Positions 50,054 to 58,590 of a stretch of DNA of 64,000 nt are shown piece by piece. Numbering within the stretch: the stretch's first letter is position 1; every line of letters begins with the position of its first letter. The translations under genes were made by a program, and so were the position numbers. The notes beneath the pieces are model-generated. The model was not told where the DNA came from and did no database searches. It was given only the letters and a program-made list of their open reading frames with translations. This DNA comes from Cloacibacterium rupense (GTDB lineage Bacteria > Bacteroidota > Bacteroidia > Flavobacteriales > Weeksellaceae): NCBI RefSeq assembly GCF_014645495.1, contig NZ_BMLV01000007.1:1-64000 (forward strand). Reading direction: 5' to 3'.

Positions 50054-50423
50054 AATATATGAATATGCCGTTATAAGGCTTGTACCAAAGGTTGAAAGAG
50101 AAGAATTTTTCAACATAGGATTGGTGATGTTTTCTAAAAAGGAAAAATACATCAGAGTAGAATTTCATCTATGCAAAGACAAATTTAGACTGATGCATAG
50201 CAAATTAGACTATGAAGAAGTGTCTAAAAACCTAGAAAATTTCCAAAAAGTAGCCAAAGGCGAAAAAGAGGGCGGCCCAATTGCAATGATGGACATCCCA
50301 GAACGTTTCCGATGGTTGACTGCTGTGAGAAGTGCCGTGATACAAACCTCGAGACCTCATCCGGGAAAATCGAAAGATTTGGATACAACCTTTGAAAGAC
50401 TTTTTGAAGAGTTGGTAAAATAA
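50040..50423 (+). CDS. DUF3037 family protein
   Basis: 127 residues matching DUF3037: YEYAVIRLVPKVEREEFFNIGLVMFS at the N-terminus, then RFRWLTAVRSAVIQTSRPHPG, the conserved core, and a short helical end (TTFERLFEELVK). Cytosolic. The start overlaps the kinase stop by 14 bases, the usual arrangement for this pair in Bacteroidota and other phyla, suggesting a physical or regulatory partnership. Function not established. Confidence 0.85.
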   Translation: MQEDKIYEYAVIRLVPKVEREEFFNIGLVMFSKKEKYIRVEFHLCKDKFRLMHSKLDYEEVSKNLENFQKVAKGEKEGGPIAMMDIPERFRWLTAVRSAVIQTSRPHPGKSKDLDTTFERLFEELVK

Positions 50424-50464
50424 AAATTTACATTCAATTTATGATTTAATTAAAAACTATCGCT

Positions 50465-50869
50465 ATGAGAAAAAATGTTTTCATTGTTATTTTATTGCTA
50501 TTTTCCCTTTGTTCATTTGCTCAAAATAATGAAAAATCAACGCCAGAAAAATTGGTTCAACAACAGTTAATAGCCTACAATGCTAGAAATATTGATGCAT
50601 TTTTAGAACCCTATTCAGATGATGTAGAACTTTATATGTTTCCCAATCAGTTGATAGGAAAAGGGAAAGATTACATGAGAAAAGATTATTCAGTAATGTT
50701 TAAAGATACCCCAAATTTACATTGCGACATTAAAAACAGAACTATTTTGGGAAACACCGTTATTGACCACGAAATCGTTTCTGGTTTTGGTCCTAGTCAT
50801 CTGGAAGCGATTGCGATTTATGAAATCAAAAATGATAAAATTGCTAAAGTCTATTTCATCCAAAAATAA
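50465..50869 (+). CDS. Exported SnoaL/NTF2-like protein
   Basis: 134 residues with a signal peptide (MRKNVFIVILLLFSLCSFAQ). The mature part has an NTF2-like cone fold by pattern: PEKLVQQQLIAYNARNIDAFLEPYSDDVELYMFPN, RKDYSVMFKDTPNLHC, then long beta strands TVIDHEIVSGF and AIAIYEIKNDKIAKVYFIQ. Such domains bind or isomerise small molecules or act as structural subunits. It follows DUF3037 after 41 bases and ends at a terminator. Confidence 0.78.
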   Translation: MRKNVFIVILLLFSLCSFAQNNEKSTPEKLVQQQLIAYNARNIDAFLEPYSDDVELYMFPNQLIGKGKDYMRKDYSVMFKDTPNLHCDIKNRTILGNTVIDHEIVSGFGPSHLEAIAIYEIKNDKIAKVYFIQK

Positions 50870-50880
50870 TTGAATAAAAA

Positions 50881-50911
50881 AAACACCAAGAAGTTGAAAT
50901 TCTTGGTGTTT
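50881..50911. terminator. Bidirectional terminator, SnoaL-like gene and M14 gene
   Basis: Perfect 12-bp stem AAACACCAAGAA (50881-50892) with its complement (50900-50911), and A- and T-rich flanks serving the convergent transcripts. Confidence 0.85.
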
Positions 50912-50935
50912 TAATTTTATAAGCTTTGTAAATTT

Positions 50936-53437
50936 TTAATTCACTAGGAAAAGTGCATTGCTAAACAATAAAATTCCATTTTCCCAAAATGCTCTAAAAA
51001 GCGGATTATCTATCATATAAACTACTTTCCCCGCACCTTTACTCTCTACTGCAAAACTGACTGTTTCTGGTAATTTTTTACCAAAGTCATGACCGATATA
51101 ACCGTAGCTTTTATAGTTTTTAGGAACATAAGCTACATTGTTTGAGCCTTTTAAGAGAGAATAAATTTTATCTCCCGTTTTTAAACTGTAATATTTTTTG
51201 CCCAAACCAAAAGACAAAGGGTGAGTAATATCTAAATTATTTTCAATAATTGCCCCAGGAATAGAATTGGCTAGCATTCTTCTTTCTTCATTTCCAGAAT
51301 CTAAGAAACGCTCTTTCAGTTCTTTTTCTTTTTTGGCTTTTTCGGCAGCTTGTTTTTCTTCATCAGTAGCATAAGGATTCAGCGTATAGCCATCTTTTCC
51401 GTCAAAAACATTCAGAGCTCCATCTATTGCAATTACTTTTCCGCCGTTGTTTATCCATTCATTTAATCTTTTCATATCAGCATCAGAAAAATTATATCTT
51501 CCATCAGCCAAAACTAAAGTATTAAATTCAAAGAGTTTTACATTTCTTAACTTATCTTGGTCAACAATGGTTACAGGATAATTCAGGATTTCATCAAAAT
51601 AATACCAAGCCGCTCCAAATTCTGTAGAAGTAACGCCGTTTCCTGAAAGTAAAAGCACTTTCGGAGCTTTCATCAATGGAAAATTTTCTCCACCCAGATC
51701 TTTGGCATTTTTTGAAAATCCACTGGAAATGGTAGCAAAATCACTTTTCTTTTTTACAATTTCTGCAACAGTGTTTTCAAAATCTGCAATTTTAGGATTA
51801 TCTCCTCTGGCAATCATAAGACCGCCCGGTTCTATGGTTACATCTCCGAAAACAGCTTGTTTCATTGCATATCTTACCTTGATTTCTTTCTGATGAAGTT
51901 GCGCCAAAATCTCCGCCGAAGTTCTATTATTCCAAGGAACATAAAATGCATAAACTGTTTTCGGAATAGATTTAGAAGCAGTTTCTGCTACATTTTTAGT
52001 TTTTAGATTGAGTGCGTTTTTTACAGCATAACCTTGTACACCATACGCAAGAGGAAGATTCCAAGCGGTAATGTCATAAGAAAGGGTATCTGTCATTTTA
52101 TTAGTAGGTTCAAATAAAATTTGAGTAAAAACAGCTTTCGGCTGGTTCACTTTTACAATTAAATCGTTGGGTTCTACAGAGAAATTTTCGTCTTTTTTCG
52201 TAAAATAATTGAAGCCTGAAGCGTTAGATTTTTCGGTAGCGTAAGAATATTCTATTTTGTTAATTTTCAGCAAATCAGCTAATTGATTCAATTTTGGGTT
52301 ATTTTTTAAAATGTACGTTGCATATTTACCTTTCATTTGAGTTCTAGGATTATTCATAAAATTTTTAAATCCTTTCAATAAAGGTTCTATCTGCGAAGCC
52401 GAAGTTTCTACTACCGCCAATACTGCTGTTTTATGGTGCGTTAATCTATCTTTTATGGTAAGATTTACCCCATTTTCCATCGTGATTTCTCTACCAGCTC
52501 TTATTCCGCCCTGTTCTAGAGTCATACCTACAGCACCGTTGTACATAGGATAGGTATCTCCATAACTAGGATAAAAAAGGTCAAATCTTTCGCTGGTATT
52601 GTACATCCAATTATTGGCATCAAATTTAGCTGCGATATTTTTTCCTAATAATTTATGAAAATCTTTTTGGTAAGCTTCTATAAATTCGTGCTGAGGTTCT
52701 GCTGCAGGAGGAAAAAAGTAAGGAGAATCGTACCCTTGCTCGTGTACATCTGTATGTACATGTGGCATCCATTGATTATAAATCGCCATTCTTTGTTTAG
52801 TTTCAATCTGAGTTTGCCAAGCCCAATCTCTATTCATATCAAAAATATAATGATTGTATCTTCCACCAGGCCATTCTTCGGCGTGCTCTCTATCAAATTT
52901 ATTAGGATTGGTATTTTTACCTGAAATTTCTCTCAACCAATTTCCGTATCTGGAATAACCGTCAGGATTAATACAAGGGTCTAAAATAACAATGGTGTTT
53001 TTTAACCATTCTTTAGTAGTTTTATTTTCAGGATTGGCGAGTTCATAGGCTACAGAAAGAGCACTTTCTGTTCCTGCCCATTCGTTTCCGTGCACATTGA
53101 AACTTAACCAAACAATTAATTTATCTCCTACAGTGGCAGAATTTTTTGGAGCTAAACCAATAGAAGCTAAGTTTTGAAGTCTTATTTGTTCTAGATTGGC
53201 TAAATTTTCTGGGGTAGAAATGTAGTAAACATTAAGATTTCTATGTTCTGATGTTTCTCCATATTTCTGATGTTTTACGTAGGGAGTTTGTGTAGTAAGG
53301 TAATTGAAATATTCTTCTACCTGATGATAATGGGTAATTTGTTTACCATAAGTTGGCAAAAACTCATACGGACTTTTTATTTGTGCCAAAGCCATAACAC
53401 TAACACCCATCCATAATAAAAATAATAGTTTCTTCAT
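50936..53437 (-). CDS. Exported M14 zinc carboxypeptidase with a GATase-like C-terminal domain
   Basis: 833 residues with a signal peptide (MKKLLFLLWMGVSVMALAQ). Zinc site in WLSFNVHGNEWAGTESA (His116, Glu119) and the third ligand in HVHTDVHEQG, with the substrate-side residues around YDSPYFFPPA. The central part binds the peptide core. The last ~250 residues (KVLLLSGNGVTSTEFGAAWYYFDE, LVLADGRYNFS, GGKVIAIDGAL) resemble a class-I glutamine-amidotransferase-like domain, often fused to M14 enzymes in Bacteroidota. It probably works in the periplasm or on the surface. Monocistronic, with a shared terminator. Confidence 0.88.
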   Translation of the reverse strand: MKKLLFLLWMGVSVMALAQIKSPYEFLPTYGKQITHYHQVEEYFNYLTTQTPYVKHQKYGETSEHRNLNVYYISTPENLANLEQIRLQNLASIGLAPKNSATVGDKLIVWLSFNVHGNEWAGTESALSVAYELANPENKTTKEWLKNTIVILDPCINPDGYSRYGNWLREISGKNTNPNKFDREHAEEWPGGRYNHYIFDMNRDWAWQTQIETKQRMAIYNQWMPHVHTDVHEQGYDSPYFFPPAAEPQHEFIEAYQKDFHKLLGKNIAAKFDANNWMYNTSERFDLFYPSYGDTYPMYNGAVGMTLEQGGIRAGREITMENGVNLTIKDRLTHHKTAVLAVVETSASQIEPLLKGFKNFMNNPRTQMKGKYATYILKNNPKLNQLADLLKINKIEYSYATEKSNASGFNYFTKKDENFSVEPNDLIVKVNQPKAVFTQILFEPTNKMTDTLSYDITAWNLPLAYGVQGYAVKNALNLKTKNVAETASKSIPKTVYAFYVPWNNRTSAEILAQLHQKEIKVRYAMKQAVFGDVTIEPGGLMIARGDNPKIADFENTVAEIVKKKSDFATISSGFSKNAKDLGGENFPLMKAPKVLLLSGNGVTSTEFGAAWYYFDEILNYPVTIVDQDKLRNVKLFEFNTLVLADGRYNFSDADMKRLNEWINNGGKVIAIDGALNVFDGKDGYTLNPYATDEEKQAAEKAKKEKELKERFLDSGNEERRMLANSIPGAIIENNLDITHPLSFGLGKKYYSLKTGDKIYSLLKGSNNVAYVPKNYKSYGYIGHDFGKKLPETVSFAVESKGAGKVVYMIDNPLFRAFWENGILLFSNALFLVN

Positions 53438-53498
53438 ATCAAATCAAAAATTTCTCAAAAATAGTGAATATATCCCTATTAATTGTAGGGTTGTTAAC

Positions 53499-53530
53499 AA
53501 AAAAAATCCAAAACAAGTGTCTTGGATTTT
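53499..53530 (-). terminator. Terminator of pepD
   Basis: AAAATCCAA (53503-53511) pairs with TTGGATTTT (53522-53530). The left A-run is the U-tract of the minus transcript. It lies 35 bases after the pepD stop. Confidence 0.75.
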
Positions 53531-53564
53531 AAAAATATAAAAATGATTTTGAATTTCTATTTTT

Positions 53565-55007
53565 TTAATTCTTTACAGGAATATTTTTCAAGATCTCTTG
53601 CAAATATTTCCAGAATTTTTGGGTTGATGAAATGCTTGCTCTTTCGTCTGGCGAATGCGCTCCTTTGATGGTTGGTCCGAAACTTACCATTTCCATTTTT
53701 GGATAATTGGCACCTATAATTCCGCATTCTAAACCAGCATGACAAGCTACAACGTGTGGTTTTGTTCCGAAATCTTTTTCGTAGATTTCTGTCATTATTT
53801 TAATGATTTCTGCGCCAGGTTTTGGTTTCCAACCAGGATAAGAACCAGAAAATTCTACTTCCATTCCTGCCAGTTCAAAAACAGATTTTAGTTGCTCGGC
53901 AACTGCCATTTTACTAGATTCTACTGAAGAACGAGACAGATTGAGGATTTTTAAAGCTCCGTTTTTCAATTCTACTCTTGCGATATTATTAGAAGTCTCT
54001 ACCAAATCTTCTACATCTGGAGACATTCTGTAAACACCATTATGAGCAGATTTTAATGCTAAAATGATTTTTTTAGAATCTTCTGTACTTAGTCCTTGTT
54101 CAGTAGCAGACGTTTTTTCGAAACTAATGTTTAAATCTTTCTCTACAGAAGCAAATTCTTCTAAAATTTCAGTTTTTAAAGTTTCTAATTTTTGTGAAAA
54201 TTCTTCCACATTTTGTACCGAAACTACAGCGTGAGCTTCTCTAGGAATTGCATTTCTCAGCCCTCCTCCGTCAATAGAAATTAATTGAATTCCATTATCA
54301 ATTCCCGTGTAAAGCAATCTTCCTAAAATTACATTAGAGTTACCAAAACCTTTGTGAATGTCCATTCCAGAATGCCCACCTTGCAAACCTTTGATGTCAA
54401 TTTTCACAAAATTTGAGGAAGTTGAGGTAAGTTGATAATTTGCAGTAGCGGTTACGTCTATTCCACCAGCGCAGCCTATATCAATCTCGTCATCTTCTTC
54501 GGTATCTAGATTTAGGAGAATTTCACCTGTCAACAGACCTGCTTTCAGTCCAAGGGCTCCCGTCATTCCGGTTTCTTCATCGATGGTAAAAAGTGCTTCG
54601 ATTGCAGGATGAGCAATGTCCGAGCTTTCTAAAATACTCATAATAGCTGCAACTCCCAATCCGTTATCTGCGCCTAGAGTAGTGCCTTTTGCCTTTACCC
54701 AATCTCCATCTGCATACATTTCAATTCCTTGAGTTTCAAAATCGAAATCTACATCACTATTTTTTTGGCAAACCATATCAAGGTGAGATTGCAAAACAAT
54801 CGTTTGGCGGTTTTCCATACCCGAAGTAGCAGGTTTTCTGATGATTACATTGCCTACTTCGTCTTCTATGGTTTCTAAATTGAGATTTTTTCCGAAATTT
54901 TTAATGAATTCAATAACTTTTTCTTCTTTTTTAGAAGGTCTCGGAACTGCATTTAAAGCAGCGAAATTCTTCCAAATATTTTGAGGTTCTAAGTGTGTAA
55001 TAGACAT
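53565..55007 (-). CDS. pepD: Aminoacyl-histidine dipeptidase (M20)
   Basis: 480 residues, M20C layout: LQSHLDMVCQK (metal His and Asp), TLGADNGLGVAA (bridging Asp), LFTIDEETGMTGA (catalytic and metal Glu), GGLQGGHSGMDI in the lid domain, and ACHAGLECGII near the end. It hydrolyses Xaa-His dipeptides such as carnosine-type substrates in the cytosol. Strong match throughout. The LURP-one-like gene lies 101 bases upstream. Confidence 0.95.
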   Translation of the reverse strand: MSITHLEPQNIWKNFAALNAVPRPSKKEEKVIEFIKNFGKNLNLETIEDEVGNVIIRKPATSGMENRQTIVLQSHLDMVCQKNSDVDFDFETQGIEMYADGDWVKAKGTTLGADNGLGVAAIMSILESSDIAHPAIEALFTIDEETGMTGALGLKAGLLTGEILLNLDTEEDDEIDIGCAGGIDVTATANYQLTSTSSNFVKIDIKGLQGGHSGMDIHKGFGNSNVILGRLLYTGIDNGIQLISIDGGGLRNAIPREAHAVVSVQNVEEFSQKLETLKTEILEEFASVEKDLNISFEKTSATEQGLSTEDSKKIILALKSAHNGVYRMSPDVEDLVETSNNIARVELKNGALKILNLSRSSVESSKMAVAEQLKSVFELAGMEVEFSGSYPGWKPKPGAEIIKIMTEIYEKDFGTKPHVVACHAGLECGIIGANYPKMEMVSFGPTIKGAHSPDERASISSTQKFWKYLQEILKNIPVKN

Positions 55008-55108
55008 TTTTTAAAATTTGTTCAAATTTACGATTTTGATATTTGAATTCTGTTGAATTTGTTAAAGAATTTTAATCAAAAACAATCAACATTTCTACAA
55101 CTAACGAA

Positions 55109-55705
55109 TTATCCTGTAGCTCTTTCTAGAAGCACCATCATCATTAAACTCAAAACCACCAAGGTTTCTTCGTGGTCAGGAATATCATTAATTTGGTCTA
55201 ACTGAAATTTTCTCCCGAAAAATGAGGGCATTTTTTTTAAACGATAGATTTCTTTGCCATTATTATCGTGGACAATATAACTAGGATTGAGAAAATATCC
55301 TGTAAATATCCCAATAATAGGGATTTCGCCTACCATTCCGTCTAGAACTTTTACCCAAGCATTTTCTTCTTGAACTTTGTATTTTTGATTTTCATTTTGG
55401 TCAAAAATATTGTAAGTAGCTTTCCAAATAGAACGCATACCTTTTCTTGCAATCTTTCCTATGTTTTTACCAAAAGAATCTGTAATGGCATAACTTGCAT
55501 TGAAATCTATCCATTGATTGGCTTTGATTCTAAAATTTTCTTGTGACCTACTTTCGTCATTGAAAACCACTACATCTTCCTTTAGTTTAAATAATTTTTG
55601 ACGAACATATGCTAGAGAATTTTCGTTACGGTCTGTAATGGTAAAATCGCCAGCCAAAGTAGTAATTTTGAATTTTAAGAATAAAGGATATTGTAAATTT
55701 TGCAT
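55109..55705 (-). CDS. LURP-one-related protein
   Basis: 198 residues from the ATG at 55705; the ATG at 55720 (five codons earlier) is equally possible. A Tubby-like/LURP-one pattern of 12 short strands around a central helix is suggested by FKITTLAGDFTITDRNENSLAYVRQK, FRIKANQW, YAITDSFGKNIGKIARKG and YKVQEENAW, with the repeated x-V/I-x-D/N turns typical of the family. The hydrophobic C-terminus (LVVLSLMMMVLLERAT) is the buried helix. Function in bacteria unknown; scramblase-like roles are seen in eukaryotic relatives. Confidence 0.75.
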   Translation of the reverse strand: MQNLQYPLFLKFKITTLAGDFTITDRNENSLAYVRQKLFKLKEDVVVFNDESRSQENFRIKANQWIDFNASYAITDSFGKNIGKIARKGMRSIWKATYNIFDQNENQKYKVQEENAWVKVLDGMVGEIPIIGIFTGYFLNPSYIVHDNNGKEIYRLKKMPSFFGRKFQLDQINDIPDHEETLVVLSLMMMVLLERATG

Positions 55706-55770
55706 AAATATATTTTTCATAAAGATAATTTTAATTTTCAAATTTTCAAATTAAAAGGTATTTTTGTGAG

Positions 55771-56382
55771 ATGAATTTTCCAAGTAAGGTTTTAGAAAAA
55801 GCGGTAGAAGAAATTTCGGGATTGCCCGGAATTGGCAAAAAATCTGCACTCAGATTGGCTTTACATTTGCTTCGCCAGCCACCATCTCAAGGTTTGGCTT
55901 TGGGAAATGCTATTCAAAAATTGGTTACAGAGATTAAATATTGCAAAAAGTGCCACAATTTTTCTGATGAAGACATTTGCGAAATTTGCAACAGCCCAAA
56001 AAGAAATGATGAAATCCTCTGCATTGTGGAAGATGTGAGAGATGTAATGGCAATAGAAAACACATCTAAATTCAATGGAAAATACTTGGTTTTGGGCGGT
56101 AAGATTTCACCGATGGAAGGGATAGGGCCTCACCAACTGAATATTTCTTCGATTGAGAAAAAACTAAATGAAGGAATGGTAAAAGAACTCATTTTTGCAC
56201 TTTCCGCAACCATGGAAGGAGATACCACCGCTTATTATTTATACAAAAAATTCAAAGAATTTCCGGTTACTTTTTCTAGTATTGCCCGTGGAATTGCAGT
56301 GGGAGATGAATTGGAATACGCTGATGAAATTTCGCTGGGGCGTTCTATCATTAATCGACTTCCATACAACGAAAAATCATAA
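55771..56382 (+). CDS. recR: Recombination protein RecR
   Basis: 203 residues, normal length. Helix-hairpin-helix LPGIGKKSALRLALHLL (18-34), the zinc finger CKKC...CEIC (57-72), and a Toprim domain with CIVEDVRDVMAIENT and LIFALSATMEGDTTAYYL. With RecO it loads RecA on SSB-coated gaps. Two glycosyltransferase genes follow 15 bases downstream, so they may share its transcript. Confidence 0.97.
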   Translation: MNFPSKVLEKAVEEISGLPGIGKKSALRLALHLLRQPPSQGLALGNAIQKLVTEIKYCKKCHNFSDEDICEICNSPKRNDEILCIVEDVRDVMAIENTSKFNGKYLVLGGKISPMEGIGPHQLNISSIEKKLNEGMVKELIFALSATMEGDTTAYYLYKKFKEFPVTFSSIARGIAVGDELEYADEISLGRSIINRLPYNEKS

Positions 56383-56397
56383 AAAAGAAAAGAAATA

Positions 56398-57210
56398 ATG
56401 TTGATTTCGGTAATCATCCCAATGTATAATTCTGAAAAAACAATTCTAAAAACTTTAGAATCTGTTAAAAATCAGACCATTGACACAGAATGCTTTGAAA
56501 TCATCATCATCAATGATGGCTCTAGTGACAACAGTGAGTTTTTGGTGAAAAAATTCATTAATGAAAACTCCGAAATAAATATCACCCTAATCAATCAACC
56601 CAACAAAGGGGTTTCAGCAGCCAGAAATGCGGGTTTGAAAATGGCAAAAGGAGAATATATTGCTCTTTTGGATTCTGATGATGAATGGTTGCCAGAGAAA
56701 ACAGAAAAACAAATAAAATTTCTGAATCAAGAAGTTGAAAATATTGATTTTATTTCTTGCAATATAAATTCACAAAAGATTTTATTTCCGTATGTTGTTA
56801 AAAATCAACTCGCAAAGGTTACTTTTAAAAAATTATTAATCAGAAATGGCATCCCTGTTCCTAGCGTAATTTTCAAAAGTAAAATATTGCAAAAAGTAGG
56901 TTATTTTGATGAAAATCAAAACTTTGCTGAAGACCATCACTATTGGTTAAAAGTATCTTTAAATTTTAATATGTACATTTTAAATGAAAATCTAGTGATA
57001 GCAGGCAACGGAAAAAGAACATTTGGCGTTTCTGGTCTTTCTGGAAATCTTTTTGAAATGGAAAAAGGTTTTATTTACAATTTAAAATCGATGTATAGTC
57101 AAAAAAAGATAAATTTCATAGAGTTTATATTTTACAGAATATTCTATAAAGCAAAATTCTTTTTATTAATTTTTAGAAACCAATTTTACTCCATTTTTAA
57201 AAAAGAATAA
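56398..57210 (+). CDS. Family 2 glycosyltransferase
   Basis: 270 residues. GT-A motifs: ISVIIPMYNSEKTI (3-16), INDGSSDNSE, NKGVSAARNAGLKMAKGEYIALLDSDDEW (acceptor loop and DxD metal site) and a later EDHHYWLK for the catalytic base region. The C-terminus ends in aromatic, basic helices (FIEFIFYRIFYKAKFFLLIFR) that may sit at the membrane. Likely adds a hexose in a surface polysaccharide. Paired with the next gene. Confidence 0.9.
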   Translation: MLISVIIPMYNSEKTILKTLESVKNQTIDTECFEIIIINDGSSDNSEFLVKKFINENSEINITLINQPNKGVSAARNAGLKMAKGEYIALLDSDDEWLPEKTEKQIKFLNQEVENIDFISCNINSQKILFPYVVKNQLAKVTFKKLLIRNGIPVPSVIFKSKILQKVGYFDENQNFAEDHHYWLKVSLNFNMYILNENLVIAGNGKRTFGVSGLSGNLFEMEKGFIYNLKSMYSQKKINFIEFIFYRIFYKAKFFLLIFRNQFYSIFKKE

Positions 57211-57236
57211 AATATTATTAAATAAAAAAGCCGATA

Positions 57237-58073
57237 ATGAAACTTTCGATTATCATTTTAAATTACAATGTTACCCAACTGCTCAGAAATTGTTTGCATT
57301 CTATTGAGCAATATATTCATGATGTAGATTATGAAGTGATTGTAATAGATAATCAATCTCCAGATAGTTCTTGGAAAGCATTAATTTCAGAATTCCCTAC
57401 AATAAAATTCATAGAAAACACTTCGAATGAAGGGTTTGCAAAGGCCAATAACAAAGCAGTTCAAACGGCTTTGGGTGAATATATTTTGCTTTTAAATCCT
57501 GATACAGAATTAGAAGGAGATTACATGAAAGAAGTAATAGATTTTGCAGATGCTCAATCTAATTTTGGATGTTTGGGGCTGAGACTTCATGATTTGGAAG
57601 GCAACTTTTTACCAGAAAGCAAGCGTTCTGTTCCAAATGTATTGAATAGTTTCGAAAAATTATTTTCGCCATTTGCTTCCAAAAAATTGCAAAAAAAAGG
57701 ATATTATAGAAATGATATATCCGATAAAAGCATCGCTGAAGTAGATGTGATTACGGGTGCTTTTTTATTGATTAAAAGAAATTTATTTCTAGAAATTGGC
57801 GGTTTAGACGAAACTTATTTTATGTACGGAGAAGACATAGACCTTTGCTATACATTGCTTAAAAGAGATTACAAAAATTGGTATTATGGCAAACATTCTG
57901 TACTTCATATCAAAGGAGAGAGTACCATAAAAGACAAGAAATACCTAAAAAATTTCTACGGAGCAATGCTAATATTTATAGAAAAATATTATAAAAAACA
58001 GTCACCAATTCAATACCAGGTTTTAAAAATAGGATTAAAGGTTAGGCATTTTATGGCAAGAATTCAACTCTAA
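57237..58073 (+). CDS. Rhamnosyltransferase-like family 2 glycosyltransferase
   Basis: 278 residues. LSIIILNYNVTQLLRNC at the N-terminus, VIDNQSPDSS, EGFAKANNKA, LLLNPDTELEGD (DxD-type), then VITGAFLLIKRNLFLEIGGLDE and YGEDIDLCY (acid/base region) as in WbbL-type rhamnosyltransferases. Its 27-base gap from the previous gene suggests the two act on one glycan. The donor sugar is not certain. Confidence 0.88.
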   Translation: MKLSIIILNYNVTQLLRNCLHSIEQYIHDVDYEVIVIDNQSPDSSWKALISEFPTIKFIENTSNEGFAKANNKAVQTALGEYILLLNPDTELEGDYMKEVIDFADAQSNFGCLGLRLHDLEGNFLPESKRSVPNVLNSFEKLFSPFASKKLQKKGYYRNDISDKSIAEVDVITGAFLLIKRNLFLEIGGLDETYFMYGEDIDLCYTLLKRDYKNWYYGKHSVLHIKGESTIKDKKYLKNFYGAMLIFIEKYYKKQSPIQYQVLKIGLKVRHFMARIQL

Positions 58074-58076
58074 TAA

Positions 58077-58109
58077 AAAAGCGGTCTAGAAATTTTCTAA
58101 ACCGCTATT
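58077..58109. terminator. Bidirectional terminator between the glycosyltransferase and secG
   Basis: AGCGGT (58080-58085) pairs with ACCGCT (58101-58106), extended by TAGAA/TTCTA inside a short loop, with A- and T-rich flanks. Confidence 0.8.
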
Positions 58110-58127
58110 TTATACTTTGATATCTTA

Positions 58128-58460
58128 TTACTTAGAAGTAGGAAGATTGGTTGCTTTCTGAGCTGGCGCTTGTGGCGCTGAAGTTGCCTTTTCTTTCTTC
58201 ACTGGAGCGCTATCATAATTAGCAGCAGGTTTTGCTGTAAGAATTACACTCAAGAAAATTAAAACAATAATAATACTTGCTAAAACCCAAGTTGCTTTTT
58301 CCATAAAATCATTGGTTCTCTGTACACCAAACTGAGCTGTAGAGCCACCAAATGTAGAAGAAAGACCTCCACCTTTTGGGTTCTGTGCCATAATGATGAT
58401 GATTAATAAAACCGATGCTATGATGATTAACACCATGAAAAGATTAAATATAGTGCCCAT
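58128..58460 (-). CDS. secG: Preprotein translocase subunit SecG
   Basis: 110 residues. Two transmembrane segments at about 3-23 and 53-73 (IIVLIFLSVILTA), separated by QNPKGGGLSSTFGGSTAQFG, the SecG signature loop. The Lys/Pro/Ala-rich C-terminal tail (VKKEKATSAPQAPAQKATN) is typical of Bacteroidota SecG. Part of SecYEG in the inner membrane. Single gene with a -7 box and shared terminator. Confidence 0.93.
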   Translation of the reverse strand: MGTIFNLFMVLIIIASVLLIIIIMAQNPKGGGLSSTFGGSTAQFGVQRTNDFMEKATWVLASIIIVLIFLSVILTAKPAANYDSAPVKKEKATSAPQAPAQKATNLPTSK

Positions 58461-58482
58461 TTTCCTTTTAAATTTTGAGTGG

Positions 58483-58490
58483 CAAATATA
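58483..58490 (-). promoter_or_regulatory. -7 box for secG
   Basis: Minus strand TATATTTG followed by CC, 22 bases before the ATG. No -33 at the standard distance. Confidence 0.45.
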
Positions 58491-58537
58491 AGTAATTTAA
58501 ATGAATTATAAAATTTATTTTCAATAAGTTGGAAAGA

Positions 58538-58567
58538 ATAAAAAAAGCGACAAATAAATGTCGCTTT
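58538..58567 (-). terminator. Terminator of the M16 pair
   Basis: AAAGCGACA (58544-58552) pairs with TGTCGCTTT (58559-58567). The left A-run is the U-tract of the minus transcript, 23 bases after the stop. Confidence 0.8.
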
Positions 58568-58590
58568 CTTTGAGATATATCTATAGAATT

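Noticed and set aside
49274-50423. HipBA toxin-antitoxin operon
   Set aside because: No HipB-type HTH gene; partner is DUF3037, and the kinase lacks the HipA N-terminal subdomain.
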